DNA of 38,910 nucleotides. Origin: Prochlorococcus sp. AG-676-L21 (GTDB lineage Bacteria; Cyanobacteriota; Cyanobacteriia; PCC-6307; Cyanobiaceae). Location of the stretch: positions 1-38,910 of the forward strand of contig QCUA01000013.1 in NCBI GenBank assembly GCA_003210915.1, written 5' to 3'. A model generated the notes under the pieces. It did not search any database. It was not told the origin of the DNA and saw only the letters and a program-made list of their open reading frames with translations. A program made the position numbers and the translations under genes. This document shows, in pieces, positions 9,265-18,897 of the stretch; within the stretch, counting starts at the first letter, position 1; every line of letters begins with the position of its first letter.

Positions 9265-9320
9265 CTTTATATGCATTGGTGCAAATTAAAGTTTTGAATT
9301 GAAAAGGTAATGTCGAACTT

Positions 9321-10859
9321 ATGCTGCGCAAATTGAACTTAAAGTTTCTCATTTATGGATGTTGGTTATTTTGTTCAATTTCTCCAATACTGACATTAAG
9401 TGGCTTTTCAGATGAATCTTCAAAAATAAATCTTACTCAAGAATTAAAAAAAGGTAATTTTTTAATTGGATTAAAACAATACTTAGGAGCTAGGAGTGAT
9501 AACTTTCCAAAAAAAAATAATATTACTTTTACTACAAAAAATGATTTTTTAAAACTCCATTCTACTAATGGTGTAAAGCACAAATCCAAAAAAATAAATA
9601 TTGTTTTGAAGAAAAAAAACTTGATAACCCCTTTCACTGTTGAAAGACTAGTATTTGGTCCATTTGCAAGCTATGAATCGGCACAAAAGCAAGCTGAAAA
9701 ATTAAAAGAAAAAGGTTATCAAGCTCTAGTTGCCTTTCCAAACGATTGGGAAGTTTGGATTCCAGTTGGCAAAAACCTTCCTGACAAAAAACTTAACTAT
9801 AGACTGTTTAAAAAATCCTACAAGTCAAAAATTATCCCTTTCCTTGTTACTGAATATTCGCAACATGAACTCCAAGGCCCGATATATATATCTTCATCTC
9901 AAGAGATAAGTATTAATGATATTAATTTTGGTAAAAAGTTTTATTTAGCTAAAGATTCATATGGAACTTGGACGTTGATCCAGAAAATCAAATTTGATGA
10001 TTACTTAAAAGGTGTTCTGCCATATGAAATTGGCTCTAATTCACCTTTAGAGGCATTGAAAGCACAAGCAGTAATTGCGAGAACTTGGGCACTTTATAAT
10101 TCCGATAGATTTAAAATTGATCAATATCATTTGTGTATAACTACTCAATGCCAAGTTTATAAACCTTCTTTGATTGAATATAAAAATGTACATAAAGCGA
10201 TAGAAGATACTTCAAATTTAATAATCACTTATAAAAAGAAACCAATTAATTCCTTTTATCATGGATCTAATGGAGGCATATCAGCTAGTGCAAGTGAATC
10301 TTGGCAAATAAAAGATTATCGTTATCTTAATTCAATGATTGATGGTTCAAATGCTTTAAAAAAAGCTTTTAGACTTCCAATTAAAAGTGGGGATGAATTA
10401 AATAAATTTCTTGAGTTTGCAGATGAAAAAGTTTATGGTAGAAAGCATTCTCTTTTTCGGTGGGAGAAAATAATCTCTAATGAGACGATACAAAATAATC
10501 TATTAAATAATCAATTAATTAAGGAGAAATCAGATTTGGTTGATCTAAATATTATTGATAGGGGCTTCAGTGGAAGAGTAATAAAATTAGAAATTAAGCT
10601 AAAAAATCTAAAGAAACCAATAGTTTTTGTAAAAGATGATATTCGTCGAATATTGAGTTTTTTGCCGAGTAATTTATTTACTATTAATAAATTAAATGAT
10701 AATCTTTGGCTTTTTAAAGGAGGTGGCTTCGGTCATGGTGTAGGTTTATCTCAATCAGGAGCGATAGAAATGGCTGAATTAGGCTTTACTTATGAACAAA
10801 TATTGAATCATTACTATAAGGGAACAAAAATTAAAAAAATTGAGATATCGTCTCAATAA
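9321..10859 (+). CDS. SpoIID/LytB-domain envelope protein with SPOR-like segment
   Basis: The protein has 512 residues. Residues 1-28 look like a signal peptide (hydrophobic FLIYGCWLFCSISPILTL), predicting export to the periplasm. A SPOR-like segment around residues 110-140 (FGPFASYESAQKQAEKLKEKGY) suggests binding to glycan. The SpoIID domain spans about 220-490: GVLPYEIGSNSPLEALKAQA, ARTWAL, HGSNGGISASASESW, and the C-terminal GGGFGHGVGLSQSGA near residue 466. In Bacillus SpoIID is a lytic transglycosylase acting on peptidoglycan without stem peptides; the role in non-sporulating cyanobacteria is unsettled, with cell-wall remodelling the likeliest. It is followed 28 bp later by a glycosyltransferase gene, so both may serve the envelope. 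Confidence 0.85.
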   Translation: MLRKLNLKFLIYGCWLFCSISPILTLSGFSDESSKINLTQELKKGNFLIGLKQYLGARSDNFPKKNNITFTTKNDFLKLHSTNGVKHKSKKINIVLKKKNLITPFTVERLVFGPFASYESAQKQAEKLKEKGYQALVAFPNDWEVWIPVGKNLPDKKLNYRLFKKSYKSKIIPFLVTEYSQHELQGPIYISSSQEISINDINFGKKFYLAKDSYGTWTLIQKIKFDDYLKGVLPYEIGSNSPLEALKAQAVIARTWALYNSDRFKIDQYHLCITTQCQVYKPSLIEYKNVHKAIEDTSNLIITYKKKPINSFYHGSNGGISASASESWQIKDYRYLNSMIDGSNALKKAFRLPIKSGDELNKFLEFADEKVYGRKHSLFRWEKIISNETIQNNLLNNQLIKEKSDLVDLNIIDRGFSGRVIKLEIKLKNLKKPIVFVKDDIRRILSFLPSNLFTINKLNDNLWLFKGGGFGHGVGLSQSGAIEMAELGFTYEQILNHYYKGTKIKKIEISSQ

Positions 10860-10887
10860 TTAAAATGAAAATTATAAATTAGCATTT

Positions 10888-12189
10888 ATGAGTAACGGTT
10901 TTTATAAAAATCGAAGATTAAAATCATTTTTATTTCTTGCTGTTTGTTTATTAGTAAGTACTATTCCTCATATCTTTCAATTCAAACATTTTCTATTTTT
11001 TACAATAACGATTTCTTTTTTAGTTGCTTGTTATGGATTAAATGTAATTTCAAAAAATATACAAAGAAGTGTTTTTTCACAAAGTAAAGAAAAGATAATT
11101 AGTGATGATAAGTTACCTGCTCTCGATATTTTAGTTGCTGCCAGAGATGAAGAAAATGTTATTGAAAGATTAGTTGAGAGATTATTTAATTTAGAGTACC
11201 CAATTAATAAATTAAATATTTATATCATTGATGATGGTAGTTCTGATAAGACACCTTTAATTTTGGAAAGGTTATCTAAAGAGTTTGATAGATTAAAAAT
11301 TATTACTAGATCTGCAAATGCTGGAGGTGGTAAATCAGGAGCATTAAATTATGCTTTAAAGTTTACACACGGAGAATGGTTATTAATATTAGATGCTGAT
11401 GCTCAATTGAAGAATGATACTCTACCAAGACTATTTCGTTTCGTTTATGAGGGATCTTGGTCAGCAGTGCAATTAAGAAAATCCGTCATAAATGTAAGTA
11501 AGAATTTTTTAACCACTTGTCAGTCTATGGAAATGGCAATGGATGCAATTTTTCAATATGGGAGATTATCTGTTGCGGGAGTATCTGAATTGAGAGGTAA
11601 TGGTCAATTAATTAATAAAGAAGTTTTACTTAAATGTGGTTCGTTTAATGAAGATACAGTTACTGATGACTTGGATTTAAGCCTTAGGCTTTTACTTTCT
11701 AAATCAAAAATTGGGATTCTCTGGGATCCTCCTGTTATGGAAGAAGCAGTTGAAAATATATCTGCTTTATTTTCACAGAGACAAAGATGGGCTGAAGGTG
11801 GTTTGCAAAGATTTTTTGATTATGGGGAGCAATTATTTTCAAAAAAAATTGAACTTATTCAAAAGTTTGATTTAACCTTTTTCTTTATCTTGCAATATGC
11901 CTTGCCTATTATTTCTTTGATTGATTTGATTTTAAGTATTGCTCTAACGGAATCACCCAGATATTGGCCAATCTCCATAACAGCATTTACTTTGTCTGGA
12001 ATTGCAGTTTGGTATGGCTCTTCATGCAAGAGTGAGGGTCCAGTTTTACAAAATCTCAATTTGATGATGATGTTAGTTTCTCTTGTATATCTATCTCATT
12101 GGTTTTTAGTTATACCATGGGTAACAATAAAAATGTCTATTTTTCCTAAAAAGATTCTCTGGAAGAAAACACTTCATACTGGTGTTTAA
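10888..12189 (+). CDS. Membrane-bound family 2 glycosyltransferase
   Basis: The 433-aa protein has two N-terminal hydrophobic segments (about 12-52), a cytoplasmic GT2 domain and three C-terminal membrane segments (about 330-425). Catalytic motifs of processive GT2 enzymes are all present: D115-D116-G117, D169-A-D171, T-D260-D261, and QXXRW at Q297-W301. This is the layout of cellulose, hyaluronan and poly-GlcNAc synthases and of some glycolipid transferases. The sugar and acceptor cannot be read from sequence. It follows the SpoIID-like gene by 28 bp and converges on dnaX with only one base between the two stop codons. Confidence 0.85.
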   Translation: MSNGFYKNRRLKSFLFLAVCLLVSTIPHIFQFKHFLFFTITISFLVACYGLNVISKNIQRSVFSQSKEKIISDDKLPALDILVAARDEENVIERLVERLFNLEYPINKLNIYIIDDGSSDKTPLILERLSKEFDRLKIITRSANAGGGKSGALNYALKFTHGEWLLILDADAQLKNDTLPRLFRFVYEGSWSAVQLRKSVINVSKNFLTTCQSMEMAMDAIFQYGRLSVAGVSELRGNGQLINKEVLLKCGSFNEDTVTDDLDLSLRLLLSKSKIGILWDPPVMEEAVENISALFSQRQRWAEGGLQRFFDYGEQLFSKKIELIQKFDLTFFFILQYALPIISLIDLILSIALTESPRYWPISITAFTLSGIAVWYGSSCKSEGPVLQNLNLMMMLVSLVYLSHWFLVIPWVTIKMSIFPKKILWKKTLHTGV

Positions 12190-12190
12190 G

Positions 12191-14074
12191 TTATTCATCT
12201 AAATCAATAATTTCTCCGTTAAAAAAATTTGCTAAATTTTTGGGGCTATTATTATAGGATTCTGGTTTAGGTTTATTAGTTGGGGAGGGTGAATTTTGAA
12301 AACCAGTGCTTTGCTTTTCATTATTGTCATTTAATTTCTTGATTACTTTATCTTGTAATTTTGCAGTCTTAGTAATATTAATTTTTTTGCTAGAAAAGTT
12401 AAGTTTTACTTTATCCCCAAATACTTTTTTTATAGCATTTTCAATTATTACTTTTCGACTTTTGATCATATTTTCCCAGTTGGGAGATAATGCTATTAAA
12501 ACTTCATCCGAATCAATACTGGCAAGTTCTGCTTGCTGAGAAAGTAGCATTTTTGTTGAAGGCAATTCTAATTTAGAAAGAATTAGCTCCCACTTTTCTT
12601 TTAAATAATCAGTTTGATTATCATTTTTAGAATTTTGGTTAATGTCCTGATTATTAATTAATTCTTTCTTATTGAAATCTCCTGATTCATTTTGGTTTTT
12701 ATTATCTTCTGAGATAACTTGTTTATTAATTAATTCTTTCTTATTGAAATCTCCTGATTCATTTTGGTTTTTATTATCTTCTGAGATAACTTGATTATTA
12801 ATTAATTCTTTCTTATTGAAATCTCCTGATTCATTTTGGTTTTTATTATCTTCTGAGATAACTTGATTATTAATTAATTCTTTATTATTGAAATCTCCTG
12901 ATTCATTTTGGTTTTTATTATCTTCTGAGATAACTTGATTATTAATTAATTCTTTCTTATTAATTATTGTTTGATTGATATTTTCTTCAAGAAGACTTGT
13001 TAAGTGTATTTCCAACCATAATCTCGGATTGTCGCTTGTTTTTATTTGATAATCAACATTCTTAAGCTTGTTATGCCATTCAATAATTCTGTTCTTACTA
13101 ATGTTGTAAGAAAATTTATTTAATTCATTTTGAAATTCAATAGAGGTATAGTATATTTCTGAATAATTATTATTTAAAGTTTTAAGTAAAAGGTCTCTAG
13201 TAATATTTAATAGTCCAACTAATATCTCATTTGGTTCATTTCCTGCATCATATAAGTTATTACAACTAATTAATAACGACTCAGGCTGATTATTAATTAA
13301 TGCATTGATTAAATCAGTCAAATCATTTTCGGATACTTCTCCAAGTAAGCTTTGAACATTTTTAGTAGTTACGCCATTAGGAAGAAGACTTAATTGATCT
13401 AGTAAACTTTGTGCATCGCGCATTCCACCATTCGATCTTTTTGCAATTAGTTTGAGAGCTTGATCTTCAAATTTAATTGATTCTTTATTTGCTATTGCAG
13501 AAAGGTTGTTGAAAATAGTATTTGAGCTTATTCTTTTAAAATCAAATTTCTGACATCTACTTTGAATGGTATTTATGACTCTTTCAGGATTTGTTGTTGC
13601 AAGAATAAAAACAACTCTTTCAGGAGGTTCTTCAATAGTTTTGAGTAAAGCATTTGATGCAGCTGTTGAAAGCATATGACATTCATCGATAACATATACT
13701 TTCCATCTAGCTTGAGTCGGGGCAAATCTTGCTCTATCAATTATTTCTCGTATATTTTCCACTCCAGTATTAGATGCGGCATCAATTTCAATAATATCTA
13801 GGGCATTACCTTCCGCAATTTGTATACATAATTCGCATTTTCCACATGGATTTGTTGTAGGTTGTTTAGATGATAGACAATTTAATGATTTTGCAAATAT
13901 TCTTGCACTTGATGTCTTCCCTGTCCCTCTAGGTCCATTAAAGAGATAAGCAGGTGCAATTTTCTGAGATATTAATGCTTGTTTAAGAGTGATTGATATA
14001 AATTCTTGACCAACCAGCTCATCAAGGTTAAGAGGCCTATATTTTTGATGAAAAGGTTTATGTATATTAAGCAT
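12191..14074 (-). CDS. dnaX: DNA polymerase III subunits gamma and tau
   Basis: DnaX is the AAA+ motor of the clamp loader. The 627-aa protein has Walker A GPRGTGKT (47-54), the zinc-binding C66, C77, C80 and C83, Walker B VYVIDEC (127-133), sensor-1 LATTNPE, and the SRC arginine finger (172-174). The AAA+ and collar parts end near residue 365. Residues about 372-476 are four near-identical 24-residue repeats plus a partial copy, in a charged Asn/Glu/Lys-rich linker before the tau C-terminal domain. It lies 57 bp downstream of clpX, as the last gene of a minus-strand run. No slippery site suited to making gamma was found near the end of the AAA+ and collar part. No intein is present. Confidence 0.96.
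   Translation of the reverse strand: MLNIHKPFHQKYRPLNLDELVGQEFISITLKQALISQKIAPAYLFNGPRGTGKTSSARIFAKSLNCLSSKQPTTNPCGKCELCIQIAEGNALDIIEIDAASNTGVENIREIIDRARFAPTQARWKVYVIDECHMLSTAASNALLKTIEEPPERVVFILATTNPERVINTIQSRCQKFDFKRISSNTIFNNLSAIANKESIKFEDQALKLIAKRSNGGMRDAQSLLDQLSLLPNGVTTKNVQSLLGEVSENDLTDLINALINNQPESLLISCNNLYDAGNEPNEILVGLLNITRDLLLKTLNNNYSEIYYTSIEFQNELNKFSYNISKNRIIEWHNKLKNVDYQIKTSDNPRLWLEIHLTSLLEENINQTIINKKELINNQVISEDNKNQNESGDFNNKELINNQVISEDNKNQNESGDFNKKELINNQVISEDNKNQNESGDFNKKELINKQVISEDNKNQNESGDFNKKELINNQDINQNSKNDNQTDYLKEKWELILSKLELPSTKMLLSQQAELASIDSDEVLIALSPNWENMIKSRKVIIENAIKKVFGDKVKLNFSSKKINITKTAKLQDKVIKKLNDNNEKQSTGFQNSPSPTNKPKPESYNNSPKNLANFFNGEIIDLDE
12648..12960 (-). repeat. In-frame 72-bp tandem repeat in dnaX, about 4.3 copies
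   Basis: Units begin at 12661, 12733, 12805 and 12877, with partial sequence at 12648-12660 and from 12949. Full units differ by single bases (Lys/Asn swaps), so identity is close to 99 percent. The period of 72 keeps frame and encodes 24 residues containing ELINNQVISEDNKNQNESGD. Near-identity implies recent duplication or active homogenisation. The unit is coding and has no spacers, so this is not a CRISPR array. Confidence 0.97.
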
Positions 14075-14131
14075 TTATTATTTTTAATTACATGATTAAA
14101 GTTGAATTATGGCAATCGATAACCTTAATTT

Positions 14132-15499
14132 TTATGCAGATTCTTTAATAATCCTTTGAGATCCTGCTGGAAGTTTAACAATTTTCGACAAGAACAGTTT
14201 GTCTACCATTTTTTTCGTAATGGTGAACTCTTTAACGTCTTCTTGTGATGGAAGTGTATACATTAAATCAAGCATTAATTCTTCAATGATTGATCTAAGC
14301 GCTCTAGCGCCCGTTTTTCTTTTAAAGGCTTCATTCGCGATTGCTTCCACAGACTCTGGTTCGAAATTTAATTCAACGTTATCCATACTTAATAAAGTTT
14401 TAAATTGCTTTACCAGTGCGTCTCTTGGTTCTGTCAGAATTGATTCAAGAGTTTCTTTAGTAAGACGATCTAATACCGCGCATACAGGAATTCTTCCAAT
14501 GAATTCTGGAATTAATCCATATTTGACTAGATCATCTTGTTCTAAATTCTTGAGAGCATCTCGGGAATCAACTATTTTTTTTGCATTTATTTTGCTTTCG
14601 TCAGGGTTGGTAGTAAATCCAATTGAATTTTTCCCTAAACGTTTTTGAACAATATCCTCTAAACCTATAAATGCACCTCCACATATAAATAAAATCTGGC
14701 TTGTATCGATTTGAATACAGTCATGGTTGGGGTGTTTTCTTCCTCCTTGTGGTGGAACATTGGCAATTGTTCCTTCAAGCATTTTTAACAATGCTTGTTG
14801 AACTCCTTCTCCAGATACATCTCTTGTAATTGATGGGTTTTCACTCTTTCTAGCGATCTTGTCTATTTCATCAATGTATATGATCCCCTTTTGAGCTAAA
14901 TCTACATTCATTTCTGATTTTTGTAGAAGTCTCAAGAGGATATTTTCAACATCTTCGCCGACATATCCAGCTTCAGTAAGACTTGTTGCATCAGCTACTG
15001 CAAACGGAACATCAAGAAATTCAGCTAAAGTTTGTGCTAATAACGTTTTACCACTTCCAGTTGGGCCAATTAGTAAGATGTTTGATTTTTGTAATTTAGT
15101 TGCTTGTAAATCATTAGAATTATTTTCTTTATTTTCTTCTTTTAATCTCCAAGCTAGTCTTTTATAGTGATTATAAACAGCAACTGATAGTATTTTTTTT
15201 GCAGATTCTTGACCTACAACTTGGTTATCAAGAAAAGTTTTAATTTCAAGTGGTTTGGGGATAGAAGTTAATTCTAAAGGAATAGATTTTTCAGAATTAT
15301 TAGTTGGTAATTTTTTCTTTACTTGAGGTGAGTTATTGATTTTTGCTTGAGTATCAATTAATTCTTCATCAAGAATTTCATTACAAAGGTCTATGCATTC
15401 ATCACAAATGTAAACCCCTGGACCAGCTATAAGTTTTCTAACTTGATCTTGTGATTTACCACAAAAAGAACATTTTAGATGGGCGTCGAATTTAGCCAT
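14132..15499 (-). CDS. clpX: ATP-dependent Clp protease ATP-binding subunit ClpX
   Basis: ClpX unfolds substrates and feeds them to ClpP. The 455-aa protein has the N-terminal zinc domain C10, C13, C32, C35, Walker A GPTGSGKT (145-152), pore loop GYVG (178-181), Walker [10 protein letters not shown] (206-214) and the IGF tripeptide in KNSIGFTTN that docks on ClpP. A Lys/Asn-rich linker lies between zinc and AAA+ domains. It follows clpP by 103 bp in the classical tig-clpP-clpX order, which supports function with that ClpP. Confidence 0.98.
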   Translation of the reverse strand: MAKFDAHLKCSFCGKSQDQVRKLIAGPGVYICDECIDLCNEILDEELIDTQAKINNSPQVKKKLPTNNSEKSIPLELTSIPKPLEIKTFLDNQVVGQESAKKILSVAVYNHYKRLAWRLKEENKENNSNDLQATKLQKSNILLIGPTGSGKTLLAQTLAEFLDVPFAVADATSLTEAGYVGEDVENILLRLLQKSEMNVDLAQKGIIYIDEIDKIARKSENPSITRDVSGEGVQQALLKMLEGTIANVPPQGGRKHPNHDCIQIDTSQILFICGGAFIGLEDIVQKRLGKNSIGFTTNPDESKINAKKIVDSRDALKNLEQDDLVKYGLIPEFIGRIPVCAVLDRLTKETLESILTEPRDALVKQFKTLLSMDNVELNFEPESVEAIANEAFKRKTGARALRSIIEELMLDLMYTLPSQEDVKEFTITKKMVDKLFLSKIVKLPAGSQRIIKESA

Positions 15500-15602
15500 C
15501 GATTATCAAAGCTTGTGTAGAATAAAAAAAGGTTAAATATCCCTTACTTATTAGGATTGCTTATAATATTGGATTCGTCATCATATTCTTAAAATATTCC
15601 TT

Positions 15603-16253
15603 TTACTTGTCATTTTTTATGACTTTATCAATTAGTCCATATTCAACTGCTTCTGCAGGTGATAGAAAATAGTCTCTTTCAGTATCTTCATTAATTTTTT
15701 CTAAAGATTGATTAGTATGTTCTGCTAAAAGAGAATTTAATGTTTTTTTGAGAAATAGTATTTCTTTTGCTTGTATCTCAATTTCAACTGCTTGGCCTTG
15801 AGCACCTCCAAGTGGCTGGTGAATCATTATTCTCGAATTAGGTAAAGCTAATCTTTTCCCTCTCGCCCCTCCACTAAGGAGGAATGCCCCCATACTTGCA
15901 GCTACACCAAAACAGATTGTTACAACGTCTGGAGAGATTTGCTGCATTGTATCGTATATAGCTAATCCAGCAGTAACAGAGCCACCGGGAGAATTAATAT
16001 ATATTTGTATATCTTTGTCAGGATCTTCTGCTTCTAGAAATAATAATTGTGCAACTAATGAATCTGATACTTGATCATTAATCCCGGTACCTAAAAATAT
16101 TATCCTTTCCCTTAATAATCTTGAATAAATATCAAATGCTCTTTCTCCTCTTCCAGATTGTTCTACTACAGTAGGAACAGCAGATCTGGATTTATCAATA
16201 ACATCGCGAGAATTTATTGAGCTTTGGATTAAATGTTTTTTTTCAGAATACAC
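15603..16253 (-). CDS. clpP: ATP-dependent Clp protease proteolytic subunit (clpP2-type position)
   Basis: The 216-aa serine protease carries the complete catalytic triad S120 (GVAASMGAF), H145 ([11 protein letters not shown]) and D194 ([11 protein letters not shown]), so it is an active ClpP and not ClpR. A 20-residue extension precedes the usual [12 protein letters not shown]-terminus. Cyanobacteria encode several ClpP paralogues; the one beside clpX corresponds to ClpP2 in Synechococcus elongatus (established knowledge, applied by position). It lies between tig (65 bp upstream) and clpX. Confidence 0.96.
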   Translation of the reverse strand: MYSEKKHLIQSSINSRDVIDKSRSAVPTVVEQSGRGERAFDIYSRLLRERIIFLGTGINDQVSDSLVAQLLFLEAEDPDKDIQIYINSPGGSVTAGLAIYDTMQQISPDVVTICFGVAASMGAFLLSGGARGKRLALPNSRIMIHQPLGGAQGQAVEIEIQAKEILFLKKTLNSLLAEHTNQSLEKINEDTERDYFLSPAEAVEYGLIDKVIKNDK

Positions 16254-16318
16254 TTAGTTAGTCTCTTTCTTCATCTAATTTAAGGGTTTTTTTGCTGAAT
16301 AGTTAAATATTTTATAAA

Positions 16319-17740
16319 TTAATTTTTTTCTTTTTTATTTACCTTGGGTTTACTTTTAGTTTGAACTCCTTTTTTTGTAGTTGCTTTTGTGGTTGTGTTT
16401 GTGGTTGATTTTGTTGCTTTTTCATTTATTTCTTTTACTGCTGAATTTTCTTCAAGCCAAGAGATTAACTTTTCTTGTAGGAGATCGTTGCGAACTACAT
16501 CTTTTAATTTCTGAATGTCAATTTGTTTTTGTGATTTAGAAATTTCATCTTCATATTCCTTCATTTTCTGATCTATTTCTTCATCCTCGACTGTGATTTT
16601 TTCTCTTTCTGATAATGCTTTTAAAGCTAAATTTCTTTGAACATTTTTTTCAGCTTGAGGACGAGTTGATTCTGCTAAAGATTTCACTAATTCTGGAGTA
16701 AATGTTGATTTAATATCCATGCCTTGTTGAGCAAATCTTTGCGCTGTTTGTTCAATATTATTTCTAACTTCAATATCAATCATTGCTTTTGGAATTTCGG
16801 CATCTAATTCTTTGGATAGTGCATCCATTAAAGCTTCAACTTTTATATTTTTTTGAGTATTATCAAAATTCTCCTTTAGTTGTTTTTCTATATCTTTTTT
16901 TAGTTCTTTTAATGAATCTTTATTTCCAGATTGTTTTGCAAAATCATCATTAAGTTCAGGCAATTCTTTTTCTTTAAGATCTTTTAGACTTACTTCAAAA
17001 ATTGCTTCTTTACCTCTGGAATCTTCATGAGAATAGTCTTCAGGAAATCTTAGAGTAAGAGTTTTATTATCATCAATTTTCATACCAACAATTCCCTCAA
17101 CGAAGCCTGGAATCATTTTGTTCTTTTCTAATTCAAGATCCATTGAATCACTAGATCCCCCGTCAATTTCTTTTTTGGAATCTTTGTAAATACCTTTGAA
17201 ACTAACTACCGCGATGTCTCCTAACTTAGCAGGCCTATTATTAACTGGAATAATATTTGCTAATTGATTTCTTGATTTTTCTAAAGCTTCATCTATGGAT
17301 TTGGGGTCAAACTTACTTTTTTTAATCTCAACTGATAGACCTTTTGATTTTTTTAATTTTAATTCGGGTGCAATATCAGTTTGTAGAGTAATTTTTAAAG
17401 GTTTTTCCGGATTAAAAATTTTTAGTATTGATTCAAATCCATCAACTAATTCTGGTTCACTTAGTGGCTCTATTGATTCCATCTTTAAAGCCTGGTTCCA
17501 AGATTTATCAATTATTTTTTCTAGGGCAGAGGCATGTAGTTGAGTAATGCCGATTCGTTGTATTAATACTTGTTTTGGAATTTTGCCAAGCCTAAATCCA
17601 GGAATTTTGGCCGAACGACTAATTGAATTTATTGTCTCATTTACGCATGATTTGCATGTATTAGATGGTATTTCTAATTCAAGTGCAACTCTACTTTGGG
17701 GTAGTGAGGTTGTTTTTACTATTAATTCTTCTTTAATCAT
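16319..17740 (-). CDS. tig: Trigger factor, ribosome-associated chaperone and peptidyl-prolyl isomerase
   Basis: The 473-aa protein binds nascent chains at the ribosome exit tunnel. The ribosome-docking signature is GFRLGKIP (48-55). An FKBP-type isomerase domain follows at about 160-245 (GDIAVVSFKGIYKDS, KMIPGFVEGIVG), then the helical C-terminal chaperone domain. The last 35 or so residues are a Thr/Lys-rich low-complexity tail beyond the usual family end. It is the first gene of the tig-clpP-clpX cluster and diverges from asd across a 125-bp gap. Confidence 0.96.
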   Translation of the reverse strand: MIKEELIVKTTSLPQSRVALELEIPSNTCKSCVNETINSISRSAKIPGFRLGKIPKQVLIQRIGITQLHASALEKIIDKSWNQALKMESIEPLSEPELVDGFESILKIFNPEKPLKITLQTDIAPELKLKKSKGLSVEIKKSKFDPKSIDEALEKSRNQLANIIPVNNRPAKLGDIAVVSFKGIYKDSKKEIDGGSSDSMDLELEKNKMIPGFVEGIVGMKIDDNKTLTLRFPEDYSHEDSRGKEAIFEVSLKDLKEKELPELNDDFAKQSGNKDSLKELKKDIEKQLKENFDNTQKNIKVEALMDALSKELDAEIPKAMIDIEVRNNIEQTAQRFAQQGMDIKSTFTPELVKSLAESTRPQAEKNVQRNLALKALSEREKITVEDEEIDQKMKEYEDEISKSQKQIDIQKLKDVVRNDLLQEKLISWLEENSAVKEINEKATKSTTNTTTKATTKKGVQTKSKPKVNKKEKN

Positions 17741-17865
17741 GTTTGAGTTTTTAAAATTATTACAATAGGCAGAATCTTAATTATTCCACATTAAGTGATT
17801 TCCTTGAAGTTAACTTTTTTGATACAGTAAGAAAAATATTAATTTTTATAATTTTTTAATTTGTA

Positions 17866-18897
17866 GTGAGAAATTCTCCTTTTTTGCCAAATAGACCATT
17901 AAAAGTAGCTGTTTTAGGTTCTTCAGGTGCTGTTGGATCTGAACTACTTAAAATTCTTGAAGAAAGAGATTTTCCTATCTCAGAATTAGTTTTGCTTTCA
18001 TCTCAGCGGTCAGAAGGGAAAATAGTCAAATGGAAAGGAGAAGAAATTATTACTAAAAAAGCTTCAAAAGAAGAATTTTTGAATGTTGATTTAGTTCTTG
18101 CTTCCGCAGGTGGAAGTATTTCAAAAAAATGGTTATCTACAGTTAAAGATCAAAATGCTGTACTAATTGATAATTCAAGTGCATTCAGATTAGAAAATGA
18201 CGTTCCTCTTGTTGTCCCGGAAGTAAATGCTTGTGAAGCTTTAAAGCATAATGGTGTTATCGCTAATCCGAATTGCACAACAATATTACTGACTCTAGTT
18301 TTAGCTCCTTTGAATAAAATTTCTCCTATTAAAAGAGTAATCGTTTCAACTTATCAATCGGTAAGTGGAGCTGGTCAATTAGCAATGGAGGAATTACAGT
18401 TTTTAACTAAGAAATATTTGCAGGGAGATCCGAAAGAAAGTGAAGTCTTACCATATTCCTTAGCATTTAATCTCTTTCTACATAATTCACCAATGCTTTC
18501 AAATAATTACTGCGAAGAAGAGATGAAAATGACAAATGAAACTCGCAAAATACTAAATATTACTGATTTAAAACTGTCTTCAACATGCGTTCGAGTTCCC
18601 GTTCTTAGAGCTCATTCTGAATCAGTTAATGTTGAATTTGATGATGTTATCAAACCTTCTTATGCTATTAATCAATTGAAAAAAGCTAAAGGTTTAGAAA
18701 TAATAGAAGATTATGAAAAAAATAGGTTCCCTATGCCAAATGATGTGATGGGAAGAGATAATATTGCGGTAGGAAGAATAAGAACTGATATTAGTAATTC
18801 TAATGGATTAGAATTATGGTTATGTGGAGATCAAATAAGGAAAGGAGCAGCACTTAATGCTGTTCAAATAGCAGAATTATTAATTGCAAAAAAATGA
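17866..18897 (+). CDS. asd: Aspartate-semialdehyde dehydrogenase
   Basis: Asd reduces aspartyl phosphate to aspartate semialdehyde, the branch point to lysine, diaminopimelate, threonine and methionine. The 343-aa protein has the NADP loop GSSGAVG (18-24), the catalytic C137 in ANPNCTTI, and the substrate-binding [12 protein letters not shown] with R243 and H250. The start is GTG at 17866; no in-frame ATG near it preserves the N-terminal strand. Its stop overlaps the dapA start by 4 bp (ATGA), so translational coupling is likely. The kinase supplying its substrate, lysC, is also in this window at 25829-27589. Confidence 0.97.
   Translation: MRNSPFLPNRPLKVAVLGSSGAVGSELLKILEERDFPISELVLLSSQRSEGKIVKWKGEEIITKKASKEEFLNVDLVLASAGGSISKKWLSTVKDQNAVLIDNSSAFRLENDVPLVVPEVNACEALKHNGVIANPNCTTILLTLVLAPLNKISPIKRVIVSTYQSVSGAGQLAMEELQFLTKKYLQGDPKESEVLPYSLAFNLFLHNSPMLSNNYCEEEMKMTNETRKILNITDLKLSSTCVRVPVLRAHSESVNVEFDDVIKPSYAINQLKKAKGLEIIEDYEKNRFPMPNDVMGRDNIAVGRIRTDISNSNGLELWLCGDQIRKGAALNAVQIAELLIAKK

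Noticed and set aside
12420..12440. A-run in dnaX (mRNA sense) that could be a -1 frameshift slippery site
   Set aside because: It lies near residue 550, far downstream of the gamma/tau boundary, so it could not yield a normal gamma subunit; no stimulatory hairpin is evident.
12648..12960. Regularly spaced repeats that could suggest a CRISPR array
   Set aside because: The units are contiguous, have no unique spacers, and keep the dnaX reading frame; no cas genes are present.
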